From assembly GCA_964383905.1 (NCBI GenBank), contig CAYLJO010000046.1, forward strand, positions 1-33,034: a DNA stretch of 33,034 bases, given 5' to 3'. Numbering within the stretch: position 1 is the stretch's first letter; each line of letters starts with the position of its first letter. The position numbers and the translations under genes were made by a program. Under the pieces are notes generated by a model. The model ran no database searches. It was given only the letters and a program-made list of their open reading frames with translations, and was not told the origin of the DNA. Positions 16,373 to 23,518 of the stretch are shown here, one piece after another. Source of the DNA: CAYLJO01 sp964383905 (GTDB lineage: Bacteria > Acidobacteriota > Blastocatellia > Pyrinomonadales > Pyrinomonadaceae).

Positions 16373-17017
16373 TTAACCTTTATCAGACACTAACTCGACG
16401 CCGATCCTTTGAAAGGTTTCCTGTAGCTCGCGGCGCGAAACAACTCCTTCTCGTATCAGGCGCGCTCCCACCCAGCTCACATCCAGCACGGTCGACGGCT
16501 GGCCTCCCACTGCCAAGCCACTGTCAACGATGAGGTCGAGGCCCTCCGGGAAATAGTCTGCGACTTCCTGTGCAGTCCGGGCAGGCGGTTCTCCTGCCGT
16601 GTTTGCGCTTGTCGCCGTCAGAGCCCCGCCACACGCACGCACAAACTCGCGCACCTCCTCGTCATCAGGCAGGCGTACGCCGACAGTGGCAGTGCCGGCC
16701 GTCAGTTCTTCCGGTATCCCTTCATTGGCGGCAGCCACCAGCGTCAATGCCCCCGGCCAGTGTCGCTCGTACACCGCATTGAAGACGTGTGATCTGTTGG
16801 CGACAAAGCGGTCCAGCTCTCTTGAGTCGCTGATGACGATGAGAATAGGTTTACCGCCTTCCCTGCCCTTCAACGAGTTTAGCTGACTGAGTGCGGCGCG
16901 ATTGAACGGGTCGGCTCCGAGACCATAAAAAGTGTCCGTGCGGAAGGCCACCACGCCTCCGGCGGCAACCACTTGTGAGGCGCGCAAGCGCGCCGCAGGG
17001 CTATCGGCAAGAATCAT
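16373..17017 (-). CDS. tsaC: Threonylcarbamoyl-AMP synthase (TsaC/Sua5/YwlC family)
   Basis: The 214-residue protein is a single YrdC domain: AGGVVAFRTDTFYGLGADP, the KGREGGKPI loop, HWPGALTLV, VGVRLPDDE, and ATSANTAGEPP near the substrate cleft. It makes threonylcarbamoyl-AMP from threonine, bicarbonate and ATP, the first step of the universal t6A37 tRNA modification. The C-terminal Sua5 domain is absent, as in the short TsaC form. I chose the ATG at 17017, because the codon before it (TTG at 17020) is the only extra start and AAGG sits at a good distance from the ATG. It is convergent with the lipoprotein gene, and the O-methyltransferase gene lies 43 bp upstream on the same strand. No other t6A genes are in the window. 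Confidence 0.9.
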   Translation of the reverse strand: MILADSPAARLRASQVVAAGGVVAFRTDTFYGLGADPFNRAALSQLNSLKGREGGKPILIVISDSRELDRFVANRSHVFNAVYERHWPGALTLVAAANEGIPEELTAGTATVGVRLPDDEEVREFVRACGGALTATSANTAGEPPARTAQEVADYFPEGLDLIVDSGLAVGGQPSTVLDVSWVGARLIREGVVSRRELQETFQRIGVELVSDKG

Positions 17018-17059
17018 CAACGCCTTTCGTGAGGAGAGATCGGAGAAATAATTGTTAAG

Positions 17060-17716
17060 TTAATGCAACTTGACGCCATAGCCAAGGCCGTCGCCTACCG
17101 AGAGAATTTCGGCGCGCAACTGTGGGTGATGAACAAAGTGCTGGTTAAACTCACGCAGCGCCTGGGTTGACGCTGTTTGATCGGCCGAACGAATTTCACC
17201 CGCCACTTGTCCGCCCCATAAAACGTTATCCGCAACGATGACACCGCCTGTGCGTAAGAGCGGAATAGCCAGGTCCAGGTAGCCCATGTACTCTTCTTTG
17301 ACCGCGTCGAGATAAATCAGGTCAAAACTATCTTTGAGGCGTGGCATGACATTAAGAGCAAGACCGCGTTCGATCCGCACCTGCTGCCGTAGCCCGGCGC
17401 GGCTCAGGTAATTTTCCGCGCGCCGAATCATCTCTTCGTTCGGTTCAATAGTTACCACCAGACCATCTTCCGGCATGCCCCGCGCCAGATGAAGCGCCGA
17501 ATAGCCGATCGCCAGACCGATTTCCAATGCTCGCCGAGCATTGATCGTCCGCGCGGTAATTTCCAGAAACAGCGCTACCTCGCGGTCCGCTATCGGCACG
17601 CGATTTTTGGCCGCGTCCTCTTCCATCTCCGCGATCACTCCGGTGCTCGGAGGTAACAGGCGATCAAGGTATTCGGCCTGCTCGCGATGAATAATAGCGT
17701 CAATTCTTGCTTTCAT
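17060..17716 (-). CDS. SAM-dependent O-methyltransferase (class I, COMT-like)
   Basis: The 218 residues form one PF01596-type methyltransferase fold. Visible are the SAM-binding ALEIGLAIGYSALHLARGM, VVTIEPNEEMI, the metal-site region LIYLDAVKEEYMGYLDLA, and GGVIVADNVLWGGQV. The two Asp residues of LDAV and ADN, with the Asn, normally bind the catalytic divalent metal. Relatives include catechol/caffeoyl-CoA O-methyltransferases and the bacterial tRNA 5-hydroxyuridine methyltransferase TrmR. Lying next to a tRNA-modification gene (tsaC-like, 43 bp downstream) makes a TrmR-like role possible, but this is inference only. It is cytoplasmic, with no signal or membrane segment. Confidence 0.85.
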   Translation of the reverse strand: MKARIDAIIHREQAEYLDRLLPPSTGVIAEMEEDAAKNRVPIADREVALFLEITARTINARRALEIGLAIGYSALHLARGMPEDGLVVTIEPNEEMIRRAENYLSRAGLRQQVRIERGLALNVMPRLKDSFDLIYLDAVKEEYMGYLDLAIPLLRTGGVIVADNVLWGGQVAGEIRSADQTASTQALREFNQHFVHHPQLRAEILSVGDGLGYGVKLH

Positions 17717-17812
17717 AGCCGTTCCCTTGCATGAAAAGAATTTTTACCTTAAATGCCTGGCGTAGTCTAATCGAGGGAGTGGATGGCAGCAAGCGCGATG
17801 AGGGAAGCAGGA

Positions 17813-17954
17813 TCTATTCATTCTCAGCTGGGACGTGTCAATGAGCCCCGGTAGGGGCGACCTCAGACCCAGGACTCGCGTCCTGGGCTACATACGGTCG
17901 CCCGTGATCCCCAGCCCTGGAAGGGCGTAAGAACTCTTTCTGACAATGAATAGA
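17813..17954. repeat. 142-bp element with terminal inverted repeats and nested hairpins
   Basis: The ends are near-perfect inverted repeats: TCTATTCATTCTCAG (17813-17827) against TCTATTCATTGTCAG read on the other strand (17940-17954), 14 of 15 matching. Inside are GCCCC/GGGGC with a GGTA loop (17845-17858), CCCAGGA/TCCTGGG with a six-base loop (17868-17887), and GCCCT/AGGGC with a three-base loop (17914-17926). An 8-bp long-range pairing GGGCGACC (17855-17862) with GGTCGCCC (17896-17903) encloses the second hairpin and competes with the first. No coding frame is present. It looks like a MITE or REP-type interspersed repeat or a structured RNA; no target-site duplication is visible. Confidence 0.7.
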
Positions 17955-17984
17955 CCCTGAGGGGAGAGGCATCAGAAACCACAA

Positions 17985-18293
17985 TCATCGTTTCTTTTTC
18001 CTCGCCACCTTGGCCTGTACTGCCGCTGCGGCGGCTGCCCGCACGTCCTCGGCGAGCTCTGTGGGAGGGTAGTTGAAGATTGAGACCTGGTGGTCGCCTA
18101 AGAACCGGATGAAGGCATCGAGTGGCATGCCCAGCATCTTGGCGCCCGTGCCGGTGGAGATTTTCTGTTCCTGGTAGAGCCGCAGCACGGTCTGTTCTTT
18201 GAGGATCTGTTGGGCAGTCTTGAGGTACTCCTGTTCGACCTTCTTACCCTTGACTTCTTTGGGCACCTCAAAGCGGACGTAGGTTTTGGCCAT
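17985..18293 (-). CDS. UPF0175 family protein (antitoxin-like)
   Basis: The 102-residue product begins MAKTYVRFEVPKEVKGKKVE. It then has LRLYQEQKISTGTGAKMLGM and PLDAFIRFLGDHQVSIFNY, the helix-turn-helix-like core of UPF0175 (PF03683). It ends in an Ala-rich helix and a basic KKKR tail. Members are often annotated as predicted antitoxins or small DNA-binding proteins next to PIN-domain toxins. No toxin gene adjoins it here. I chose the ATG at 18293 because AGAGGAG lies eight bases before it; the frame stays open upstream to 18407, but that part has no family resemblance. Its 3' end lies 30 bp from the inverted-repeat element. It could equally be an orphan regulator. Confidence 0.75.
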   Translation of the reverse strand: MAKTYVRFEVPKEVKGKKVEQEYLKTAQQILKEQTVLRLYQEQKISTGTGAKMLGMPLDAFIRFLGDHQVSIFNYPPTELAEDVRAAAAAAVQAKVARKKKR

Positions 18294-18445
18294 CGTCGTA
18301 TCTCCTCTTAGTGGTTGGTGACTATATCTTGGCATAGGTGCATCGGCGTCGGTTAGGCTACGTGAGCGGGTGTAGGAGTAGCAGAGCAGACTGGCGTTGT
18401 TCGTCAAGTGGTGTTTAGTGTCGCGTATGGCTTTCAGGTGTCGGA

Positions 18446-19891
18446 TTAATCCTGCGCCGCATTAGAGGTTGTAACGTAGCGGCGTGTGAGGCCGAGTTCA
18501 CGCAGCTTGTGCTGGAGGGATTGCCTGTGCATCCCTAAAATTGCCGCGGCGCGCGTGACATTCCCACCCGACTCTTCCAGGCAGCGCGCGATATAGCGAC
18601 GCTCAAATTCCCGCCGGTCGGTGCGAAAGTCAGCCGTGAATGGGACGGAGAGGGCGGCGCTTTCTTCAGCCCCTGACATTATGTCAGGGCTGATCGCTTT
18701 CGCGACTTTGATCTCATCCGGCAGATCACGCGCGGTCAATTCGTCGCCTTCGGCCATAATCGCCGCGCGCTCAACCATGTTGCGCAGCTCACGAACATTG
18801 CCCGGCCACCCATACTCAACAAGACGGCGCAGGGCGCTTTGTGCGATCGGGCGCGCCGGCAGACTATATCTGTCTGAGGCTGCCTGCGCAAAGCGTTCGG
18901 CGAGGATGGGAATATCTTCGCGGCGCTCGCGCAACGGCGGGATTTCGATCGTGACGACGCGCAGGCGATAAAAAAGGTCTGCGCGAAAGTTGCCGGCGGC
19001 GATCTCCTGCTCAAGCTGGCGATGCGTCGCGCTCACAATCCGCACATTGACCGGAACAGACTCCGCGCCGCCCAGCCTTTCGATGCGTCGCTCTTCAAGG
19101 GCGCGCAGTAATTTCGCCTGCACGTTGGCGCTCATGTCCCCGATTTCGTCCAGAAAAAGCGTGCCGCCATCGGCCTGTTCAAACTTTCCGCGCCGGCGCG
19201 CCGAAGCCCCCGTAAAAGCGCCCTTTTCATGACCGAAAAGCTCGGATTCGATGAGTTCAGAAGGAAGCGCGGCGCAATTGACCGCCACGAAAGCCCCGTT
19301 ATGCCGCGTTGAGCTTAGCTCATGAATCTGGCGCGCAACCAGTTCTTTGCCGGTTCCCGATTCGCCGCGCACAAGAATGGTGGCGTCCGTGTCGGCAACC
19401 TTCTCGATCATGGCGCGCACACGCTCGATCGCGGCGGATTTGCCGATGAGAGAGCCCTGTTGCGCCCCCTCGGTCTCGATTCGACGGCGCAACGACTCGT
19501 TTTCGCGCCGCAGGCGAATCGTCTCGAATGCGTTCTTGACGATAAAGCGTAGCTCGTCAACCTCGAAAGGTTTTGAAAGGTAATCGTAGGCGCCCATCTT
19601 CACAGCTTCGACGGCCATCCGCTCAGAGCCGTGGGCGGTGATGATAATAATAAGTGGCGCTTCCCCATCCGCGCTGTTTAAGTCTCTGAGCAGATCAAGG
19701 CCGCTTGGGCCGGGCAGGTTCACATCTAGCAGCAACAGATCAGCCCGCCACTCATTCATCAGAGCGCGCGCCGTCTCGACACTATCGGCTTCGGAAATCT
19801 CATAACCAAGGCTGCCGAGCGCGCGGCGCATGCCATAGCGGGCTGCCTCTTCATCATCGACAATCAGCAACCGCAACGTTTCTTCTTTCAC
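18446..19891 (-). CDS. Sigma-54-dependent response regulator (NtrC family)
   Basis: From the GTG start the protein has 481 residues. The receiver domain has LLIVDDEEAARYGM, phospho-acceptor D56 (LLLLDVNLPGPSG) and the conserved Lys in YDYLSKPFE. The AAA+ domain has Walker A GESGTGKE (176-183), the sigma-54-contact GAFTGA (224-229) and FLDEIGDM. A Fis-type helix-turn-helix closes it (NVTRAAAILGMHRQSLQHKL). It would activate sigma-54 promoters when phosphorylated. The frame runs on upstream to 19993, but those 34 residues are not family-like, and AGGAG lies ten bases before the GTG at 19891, so I take that start. No histidine kinase adjoins it. Its leader is one copy of the 105-bp direct repeat. 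Confidence 0.93.
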   Translation of the reverse strand: MKEETLRLLIVDDEEAARYGMRRALGSLGYEISEADSVETARALMNEWRADLLLLDVNLPGPSGLDLLRDLNSADGEAPLIIIITAHGSERMAVEAVKMGAYDYLSKPFEVDELRFIVKNAFETIRLRRENESLRRRIETEGAQQGSLIGKSAAIERVRAMIEKVADTDATILVRGESGTGKELVARQIHELSSTRHNGAFVAVNCAALPSELIESELFGHEKGAFTGASARRRGKFEQADGGTLFLDEIGDMSANVQAKLLRALEERRIERLGGAESVPVNVRIVSATHRQLEQEIAAGNFRADLFYRLRVVTIEIPPLRERREDIPILAERFAQAASDRYSLPARPIAQSALRRLVEYGWPGNVRELRNMVERAAIMAEGDELTARDLPDEIKVAKAISPDIMSGAEESAALSVPFTADFRTDRREFERRYIARCLEESGGNVTRAAAILGMHRQSLQHKLRELGLTRRYVTTSNAAQD

Positions 19892-19985
19892 CCTTACCAG
19901 TCTCCTCGGGTCGTTTATCCAAGTGCGCTTACTAGCGCGTCGCGTGCCACGATGGCCGGTTTCGATGTCGCGCACAGAGAAATTA
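19881..19985. repeat. 105-bp direct repeat, copy 1 (leader of the response regulator)
   Basis: This segment matches 20801-20905 at about 95 of 105 positions without gaps, by my hand alignment. It covers the first codons of the response regulator (from the GTG), its AGGAG site and about 90 bp upstream. The match ends sharply on both sides. Together the two copies bracket the 61-residue protein and nucleotidyltransferase genes, like the ends of an integrated or duplicated cassette. Confidence 0.9.
19935..19949 (-). promoter_or_regulatory. Possible sigma-54 (-24/-12) element
   Basis: On the minus strand TGGCACG is followed, with the GG-N10-GC spacing, by GCGC. The -24 half is a perfect match to the sigma-54 consensus, whereas the -12 half has GC but not TTGC. 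It sits about 44 bp before the GTG of the sigma-54 activator gene. The same GGCACG/GCGC pair is kept in the second repeat copy (20855-20869). Confidence 0.3.
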
Positions 19986-20058
19986 CTGGTCACTAGAGAT
20001 CGCGAAGTGTGGGGCGGATCAGAAGTGCATCACGGCGCGTTGTAAACCAAATGGACAT

Positions 20059-20547
20059 TTACTCGAAGCGGTTTCGCTCCTCTAAGATCGCTTCCAGTTC
20101 CGCGATTGTCTCCAGGTCTTTCGGGCGACCCGCCGCTCGTTTGACGTGAATGAGATGCTCCAAACCGAGACAGAAGCATTCGACGCCATAAAGCCGGAGT
20201 CGGATCGAGTGTGGCAGCAACTCGTCATAATCGCCGCCACCTGTAACCTCGCCCAGCAAGTCGAGCGCGCCGAGTGCCGTGATGAGCGTGAAGTTCAATC
20301 CGCCCCAGATGGCTCGCTCGTCCCAACGGAACGGCAGGCCCGCGGGCGCGCCGCGCGGGTACGGTCCAAACCGGGCGAGCGCACCGACCAGGCGCGACAC
20401 GTTTTCTTGCGTGCGCCGGTAAACGATGTCCAAATCTTCGGTCAGGCGGGCAGAGCCGTGAGCCGTGGCCGCCGCGCCGCCAACAATGATGAATTCAATC
20501 GAGCCATTAACCAGCAACGAAATCAACGCGCGGAAGTCAGTCATCAC
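20059..20547 (-). CDS. Minimal nucleotidyltransferase (possible toxin of a two-gene module)
   Basis: The 162-residue protein opens FIIVGGAAATAHGSARLTED followed by LDIVY, the GS...DxD motif of minimal nucleotidyltransferases (Pol-beta superfamily; DUF6036/AbiEii-like). The rest fits a short C-terminal helical part with a hydrophobic LGALDLLGEVTGGGDY segment. Its start overlaps the stop of the 61-residue gene (TGATG), with AGGAG eight bases upstream, so the two are translationally coupled. Such enzymes transfer nucleotides to proteins or tRNA, and several are toxins, but substrate cannot be inferred here. The usual HEPN partner of MNT proteins is absent; the 61-residue protein takes that place. 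The cassette is flanked by the 105-bp direct repeats. Confidence 0.8.
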   Translation of the reverse strand: MMTDFRALISLLVNGSIEFIIVGGAAATAHGSARLTEDLDIVYRRTQENVSRLVGALARFGPYPRGAPAGLPFRWDERAIWGGLNFTLITALGALDLLGEVTGGGDYDELLPHSIRLRLYGVECFCLGLEHLIHVKRAAGRPKDLETIAELEAILEERNRFE

Positions 20548-20729
20548 AGCGACTCCTGCTCACGCCCCGCACGCCGTAGCTCTTCCGCGAACTGCTGCAA
20601 TCTCATTAACTTCTCGAACCGCTGCTCGACCGACAACCGTAGGTTCTCGCGGATCAGCGTGCGGTCCACGTCCCGCTTGTACGCCTCGACCAGCGGGTCA
20701 GGCTCGAAATGCTTATCATGCCGGCCCAT
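20544..20729 (-). CDS. Small helical protein upstream of the nucleotidyltransferase
   Basis: The 61-residue product contains EAYKRDVDRTLIRENLRLSV followed by EQRFEKLMRLQQFAEEL. It is highly charged and predicted by eye to be mostly alpha-helical. I recall similar short proteins directly upstream of minimal nucleotidyltransferases in soil bacteria, usually unnamed. The tight overlap with the downstream gene suggests that the two products act together, for example as antitoxin and toxin or as a regulatory subunit. A short competing frame starting at the GTG in repeat copy 2 (about 20811) overlaps the start of this gene and could be a leader peptide. Function is unknown. Confidence 0.7.
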   Translation of the reverse strand: MGRHDKHFEPDPLVEAYKRDVDRTLIRENLRLSVEQRFEKLMRLQQFAEELRRAGREQESL

Positions 20730-20800
20730 TTGGTAATATCTCGTCTGTCATTATATCACTGCCGGCCAACGACTCCCTCGGCAACGGTCCGGCCGGTGCG

Positions 20801-20905
20801 TCTTCTTTCACCCTTATCAGTCTCCTCGGGTCGTTTATCCGAGGGCGCTTACTAGCGCGTCGCGTGCCGCAATAGCCGGTTTCGATGTCGCACGCCGAGG
20901 AATTA
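20801..20905. repeat. 105-bp direct repeat, copy 2 (upstream of the small-protein gene)
   Basis: This is the partner of 19881-19985. It keeps the GAGGAG site and the GTG AAA GAA codons, but the frame then diverges and ends at a TGA within 35 codons, overlapping the start of the 61-residue gene. Its right edge contains the stop codon of the decayed secreted-protein gene. The two copies are about 90 percent alike, so the duplication is not recent. Confidence 0.9.
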
Positions 20906-21566
20906 TCTTACAGAAGTCCTCTTCGCCGAGGCCATGACGATGATGGCGTCGCCGGAAGGCCCGATGCTCAATGTCCCGACAATGACCGGCTCGCCTTCAG
21001 GCATGCTGATGTCTGTTCTGATCCCCGTCGGCTCATAATTTATTACGGGGAAGCCGGAAGTACCCTGAGCCGCGGCGGTGGATGTTTGAACGGGGAGCGC
21101 GCCCCGAAGTCGAATCCGGACATCTGAATGACCTCGTGCCCCGGAGTATCTTCGACCAGCTTTACTTCGTTGACCATGAACTCGTTGAAGCTGGGGGTGC
21201 TCGAAGGTGAAGATGAATTGTTGAGTAGCGGCCCACCCACCCATTTGAGTTCAATCTCCCGCCATTCCTGACACGATTAAGAAGCGTCGTGGCCAGTCGG
21301 TAGTGCTGGAATGGCAGCGTCGCTCGCAGTTGCTTGAAGACAGACCCAAGCGATTGCGGCCGTGCCCCCTCCTAGCCCGGCGTGTTAGTCGCAATAATTA
21401 AGTGCAACTGCGCATCGAGGTTCGTCTGGTCGACGACCTTTGTGACAGACGATGGCCGCGAAGACAGCGTTTCCGCTTGAGCTGAGACGGGACTGGCATT
21501 AACAATCACGAGAGAGATAAAAAAAGCGATGATCAATGCGAGCCGGTAAAGGTTTGTCAGGACCAT
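20903..21566 (-). pseudogene. Secreted protein gene decayed by one stop and two frameshifts
   Basis: Read in pieces, one protein emerges. The first frame (from 21566) has a signal peptide (NLYRLALIIAFFISLVIV) and TNLDAQLHLIIATNTPG. It meets a TAG at 21372-21374 but continues in frame with SLGSVFKQLRATLPFQHYRL and TTLLNRVRNGGRL. In the G-rich stretch near 21240 the sense passes to a second frame (FNEFMVNEVKLVEDTPGHEV, FDFGARSPF). Near 21085 it passes to a third (GFPVINYEPTGIRTDISMPE, then EPVIVGTLSIGPSGDAIIV), ending at 20903. The pattern resembles acidobacterial periplasmic proteins of unknown function. Three separate lesions make decay more likely than a single sequencing error, although the shift in the G-run could be technical. 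The TAG probably replaced a CAG. Confidence 0.6.
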
Positions 21567-22331
21567 GATGTTTTCTCCTTGATCGAATTTTCACCACTTC
21601 TGATGCTTTTAAATTGCTATTTGCGTCTTGCTACGTAGACACGCCTGCCCATGCCGGAAGTTCCGACTAAAGTTAACATTAATGTTCACCCGCCAGGAGG
21701 CCCTGGTGAAAGCGCTCGGCAAGCTGCAGCCAGTGGAGGACTTAATAGCCGCTTGCGATTGTGTCCAGCTCTTCTTCGCCTTACTTGGCGCCTTTGCCTG
21801 ATATTTTTTTGTCGTCGGCGCAACTGCGAATAGATATCAACGTCCAAATTTTGCCATGCATATATTGTTCATCCGATCTGCTATAATTACAGCGCATGGC
21901 ATTGATCCGAGGCTCAATGCCCCTCACGGCCTTGATCTTTGATACCTCAGTCCTACTTGTAACACGGATGTAATGAGATGGGGGACAAAATGGACAATAT
22001 GATGCCTACCCATCACAGGCGAACAATTTTTCAGTCGCTTGCGGCGCACGAATCCTCACGGGATCTCACGAATCCTCACGAAATGTTTCCTCCAGGGCGA
22101 CGAATCCCGACACTATTTTTTAGTAGAGGAGGTGACGAAAGGTAACGAATTGTTACGAAAATTATTTTTCGGGGGCCACGATCCCGAGCCTAATTGTTGC
22201 AATTAGCGGACTTACAGATGTAACAGCTTGTTTCGGGTGTAACCTTATTGCCGGCACCCGGTCACTGGATGATCCCTCTATGTATGGCCCTCAATACCCC
22301 GGAGTACTGGTGCCTGAAAAATTTCACTTCT
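21567..22331. other. Gene-poor interval with small ORFs and a repeat array
   Basis: No confident gene lies in these 765 bp. A TATAAT at 21882-21887 stands nine bases before a 25-codon frame (21896-21973) whose end, LTALIFDTSVLLV, looks like the first strand of a PIN domain; it may be a remnant of one. A 55-codon frame (21978-22145) overlaps the phased ACGAA array. The interval separates the decayed secreted-protein gene from ddl. Confidence 0.4.
22047..22160. repeat. Helically phased ACGAA repeat array
   Basis: The pentamer ACGAA starts at 22048, 22068, 22078, 22100, 22135, 22145 and 22155, with a variant ACGGG at 22058. Within each cluster the spacing is exactly 10 bp, one helical turn. The first cluster includes a 14-bp direct repeat CACGAATCCTCACG (22047-22060 and 22067-22080). 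The second cluster contains the near-palindrome GTAACGAATTGTTAC. It resembles an iteron or multi-site operator and lies in non-coding DNA. Confidence 0.6.
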
Positions 22332-23498
22332 TCAGAGGCTCGTTTCATTGCGTGCCTTCTCACGATGCCGTTCGAGCGCAAGCTCAATGAGGCGATCAAT
22401 CATGCGTGGGAACGCCAGGCCCGAAGCCTCCCACATCTTCGGGTAGCCGGACACGTCGGTGAGGCCCGGCATCGTGTTCAATTCGTTGACGAGCAACTCA
22501 CCCGAGTCGCGCCGTAAGAAGAAATCGACCCGCGCCAGGCCTGCGCAGTCTAAGGCCTGGAAGGCGCGGGTCGCCATCCGCTGGATGCGCGCCGTCAGCG
22601 CTTTTGAGAGCGGCGCCGGGACGACAAACTCAACGTGGCCCGTGCTCGAATACTTTTCCGTGTAATCAAGAAACGACGCCGCCTGATCGTGCACCAGATA
22701 TTCGCCGGGCAGGCTCGCCTCCGGTTCTTCATTGCCGATCACGGCACATTCAATCTCGCGCGCGTCGAGCCCTTCTTCGACGATCACCTTCCGATCGAAA
22801 CGAGCGGCAAGCTCAATGGCCCGCTCAAGCGAACGCCTGTCAGTCGCTTTGGAGACGCCGACCGAGGAGCCCAGATTGGCGGGCTTGACGAAACAGGGGT
22901 AACCTATTTGCCGCGCCACGCGCCGCAGCACGCTCGCCCGATCGCTCTCCCACTGCGTGCGCAAGAACCAGGTGTAATGGCAAATGGGCAGTCCCGCGTC
23001 CCGAAACAGGGCCTTCATCGCCACCTTGTCCATACCGCAGGCGGAGGCCAGCACGCCGCAACCGACGTAGGCGACCCCCTTCATCTCGAATAAACCCTGG
23101 ATCGTGCCGTCTTCCCCGAATGTCCCGTGGAGCACCGGGAAGACGACATCAAGTGTGTGGGTCGGCAGCAGCCTGCTGTCGGCATTCAGGGTGACGAGTC
23201 CGCGCCCGGCCTGCTCGCCCATCGTCTGTAGGGAGGTGGTCAAGGATGCCAAGAGATTCGCGACCGCCGGTGGGGTTTCCGTTTCCTGTGCTAACTGTCG
23301 CCCGGCGCCTTTTTCCTCCAACATCCCGACCGTCGCCGACGCCGAAAGCCACTCACCTTCTTTCGTGATCCCGATCGGCACGACGTCGTACCTGTCGTGG
23401 TCTAATGCTTCAATCACCGCCCGCGCCGAACGCAACGATACTTCATGCTCGCCCGAACGCCCGCCAAAAATCACCCCGACACGCAGTTTTTTTACCAA
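22332..23498 (-). CDS. ddl: D-alanine--D-alanine ligase
   Basis: The 388-residue ATP-grasp enzyme joins two D-Ala for peptidoglycan precursors. It shows FGGRSGEHEVSL (11-22), HGTFGEDG (124-131), the ATP-binding FVKPANLGSSVGVSKA (203-218) and NELNTMPGLT (338-347). It is longer than DdlB (about 306) because of an extra segment near residues 55-110, typical of the DdlA/Van-like branch. The start is a TTG with GGAG eight bases upstream; the nearest ATG runs into a stop within five codons. Arginase ends 20 bp upstream, so the two are probably co-transcribed. Cytoplasmic. Confidence 0.95.
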   Translation of the reverse strand: MVKKLRVGVIFGGRSGEHEVSLRSARAVIEALDHDRYDVVPIGITKEGEWLSASATVGMLEEKGAGRQLAQETETPPAVANLLASLTTSLQTMGEQAGRGLVTLNADSRLLPTHTLDVVFPVLHGTFGEDGTIQGLFEMKGVAYVGCGVLASACGMDKVAMKALFRDAGLPICHYTWFLRTQWESDRASVLRRVARQIGYPCFVKPANLGSSVGVSKATDRRSLERAIELAARFDRKVIVEEGLDAREIECAVIGNEEPEASLPGEYLVHDQAASFLDYTEKYSSTGHVEFVVPAPLSKALTARIQRMATRAFQALDCAGLARVDFFLRRDSGELLVNELNTMPGLTDVSGYPKMWEASGLAFPRMIDRLIELALERHREKARNETSL

Positions 23499-23518
23499 AC
23501 GCTCATCTCCGCAAGCAT

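Noticed and set aside
21651..21833. Plus-strand 60-codon frame after the secreted-protein pseudogene
   Set aside because: No ribosome site, low-complexity start and Cys/Arg-rich end without family resemblance.
22047..22080. CRISPR-like direct repeats
   Set aside because: Only two 14-bp repeats six bases apart, with no spacers of normal size.
21978..22145. A 55-codon frame beginning MGDKMDNMMPTHHRRTIF
   Set aside because: It runs through the phased ACGAA array, so its composition follows the repeats; no family recognised.
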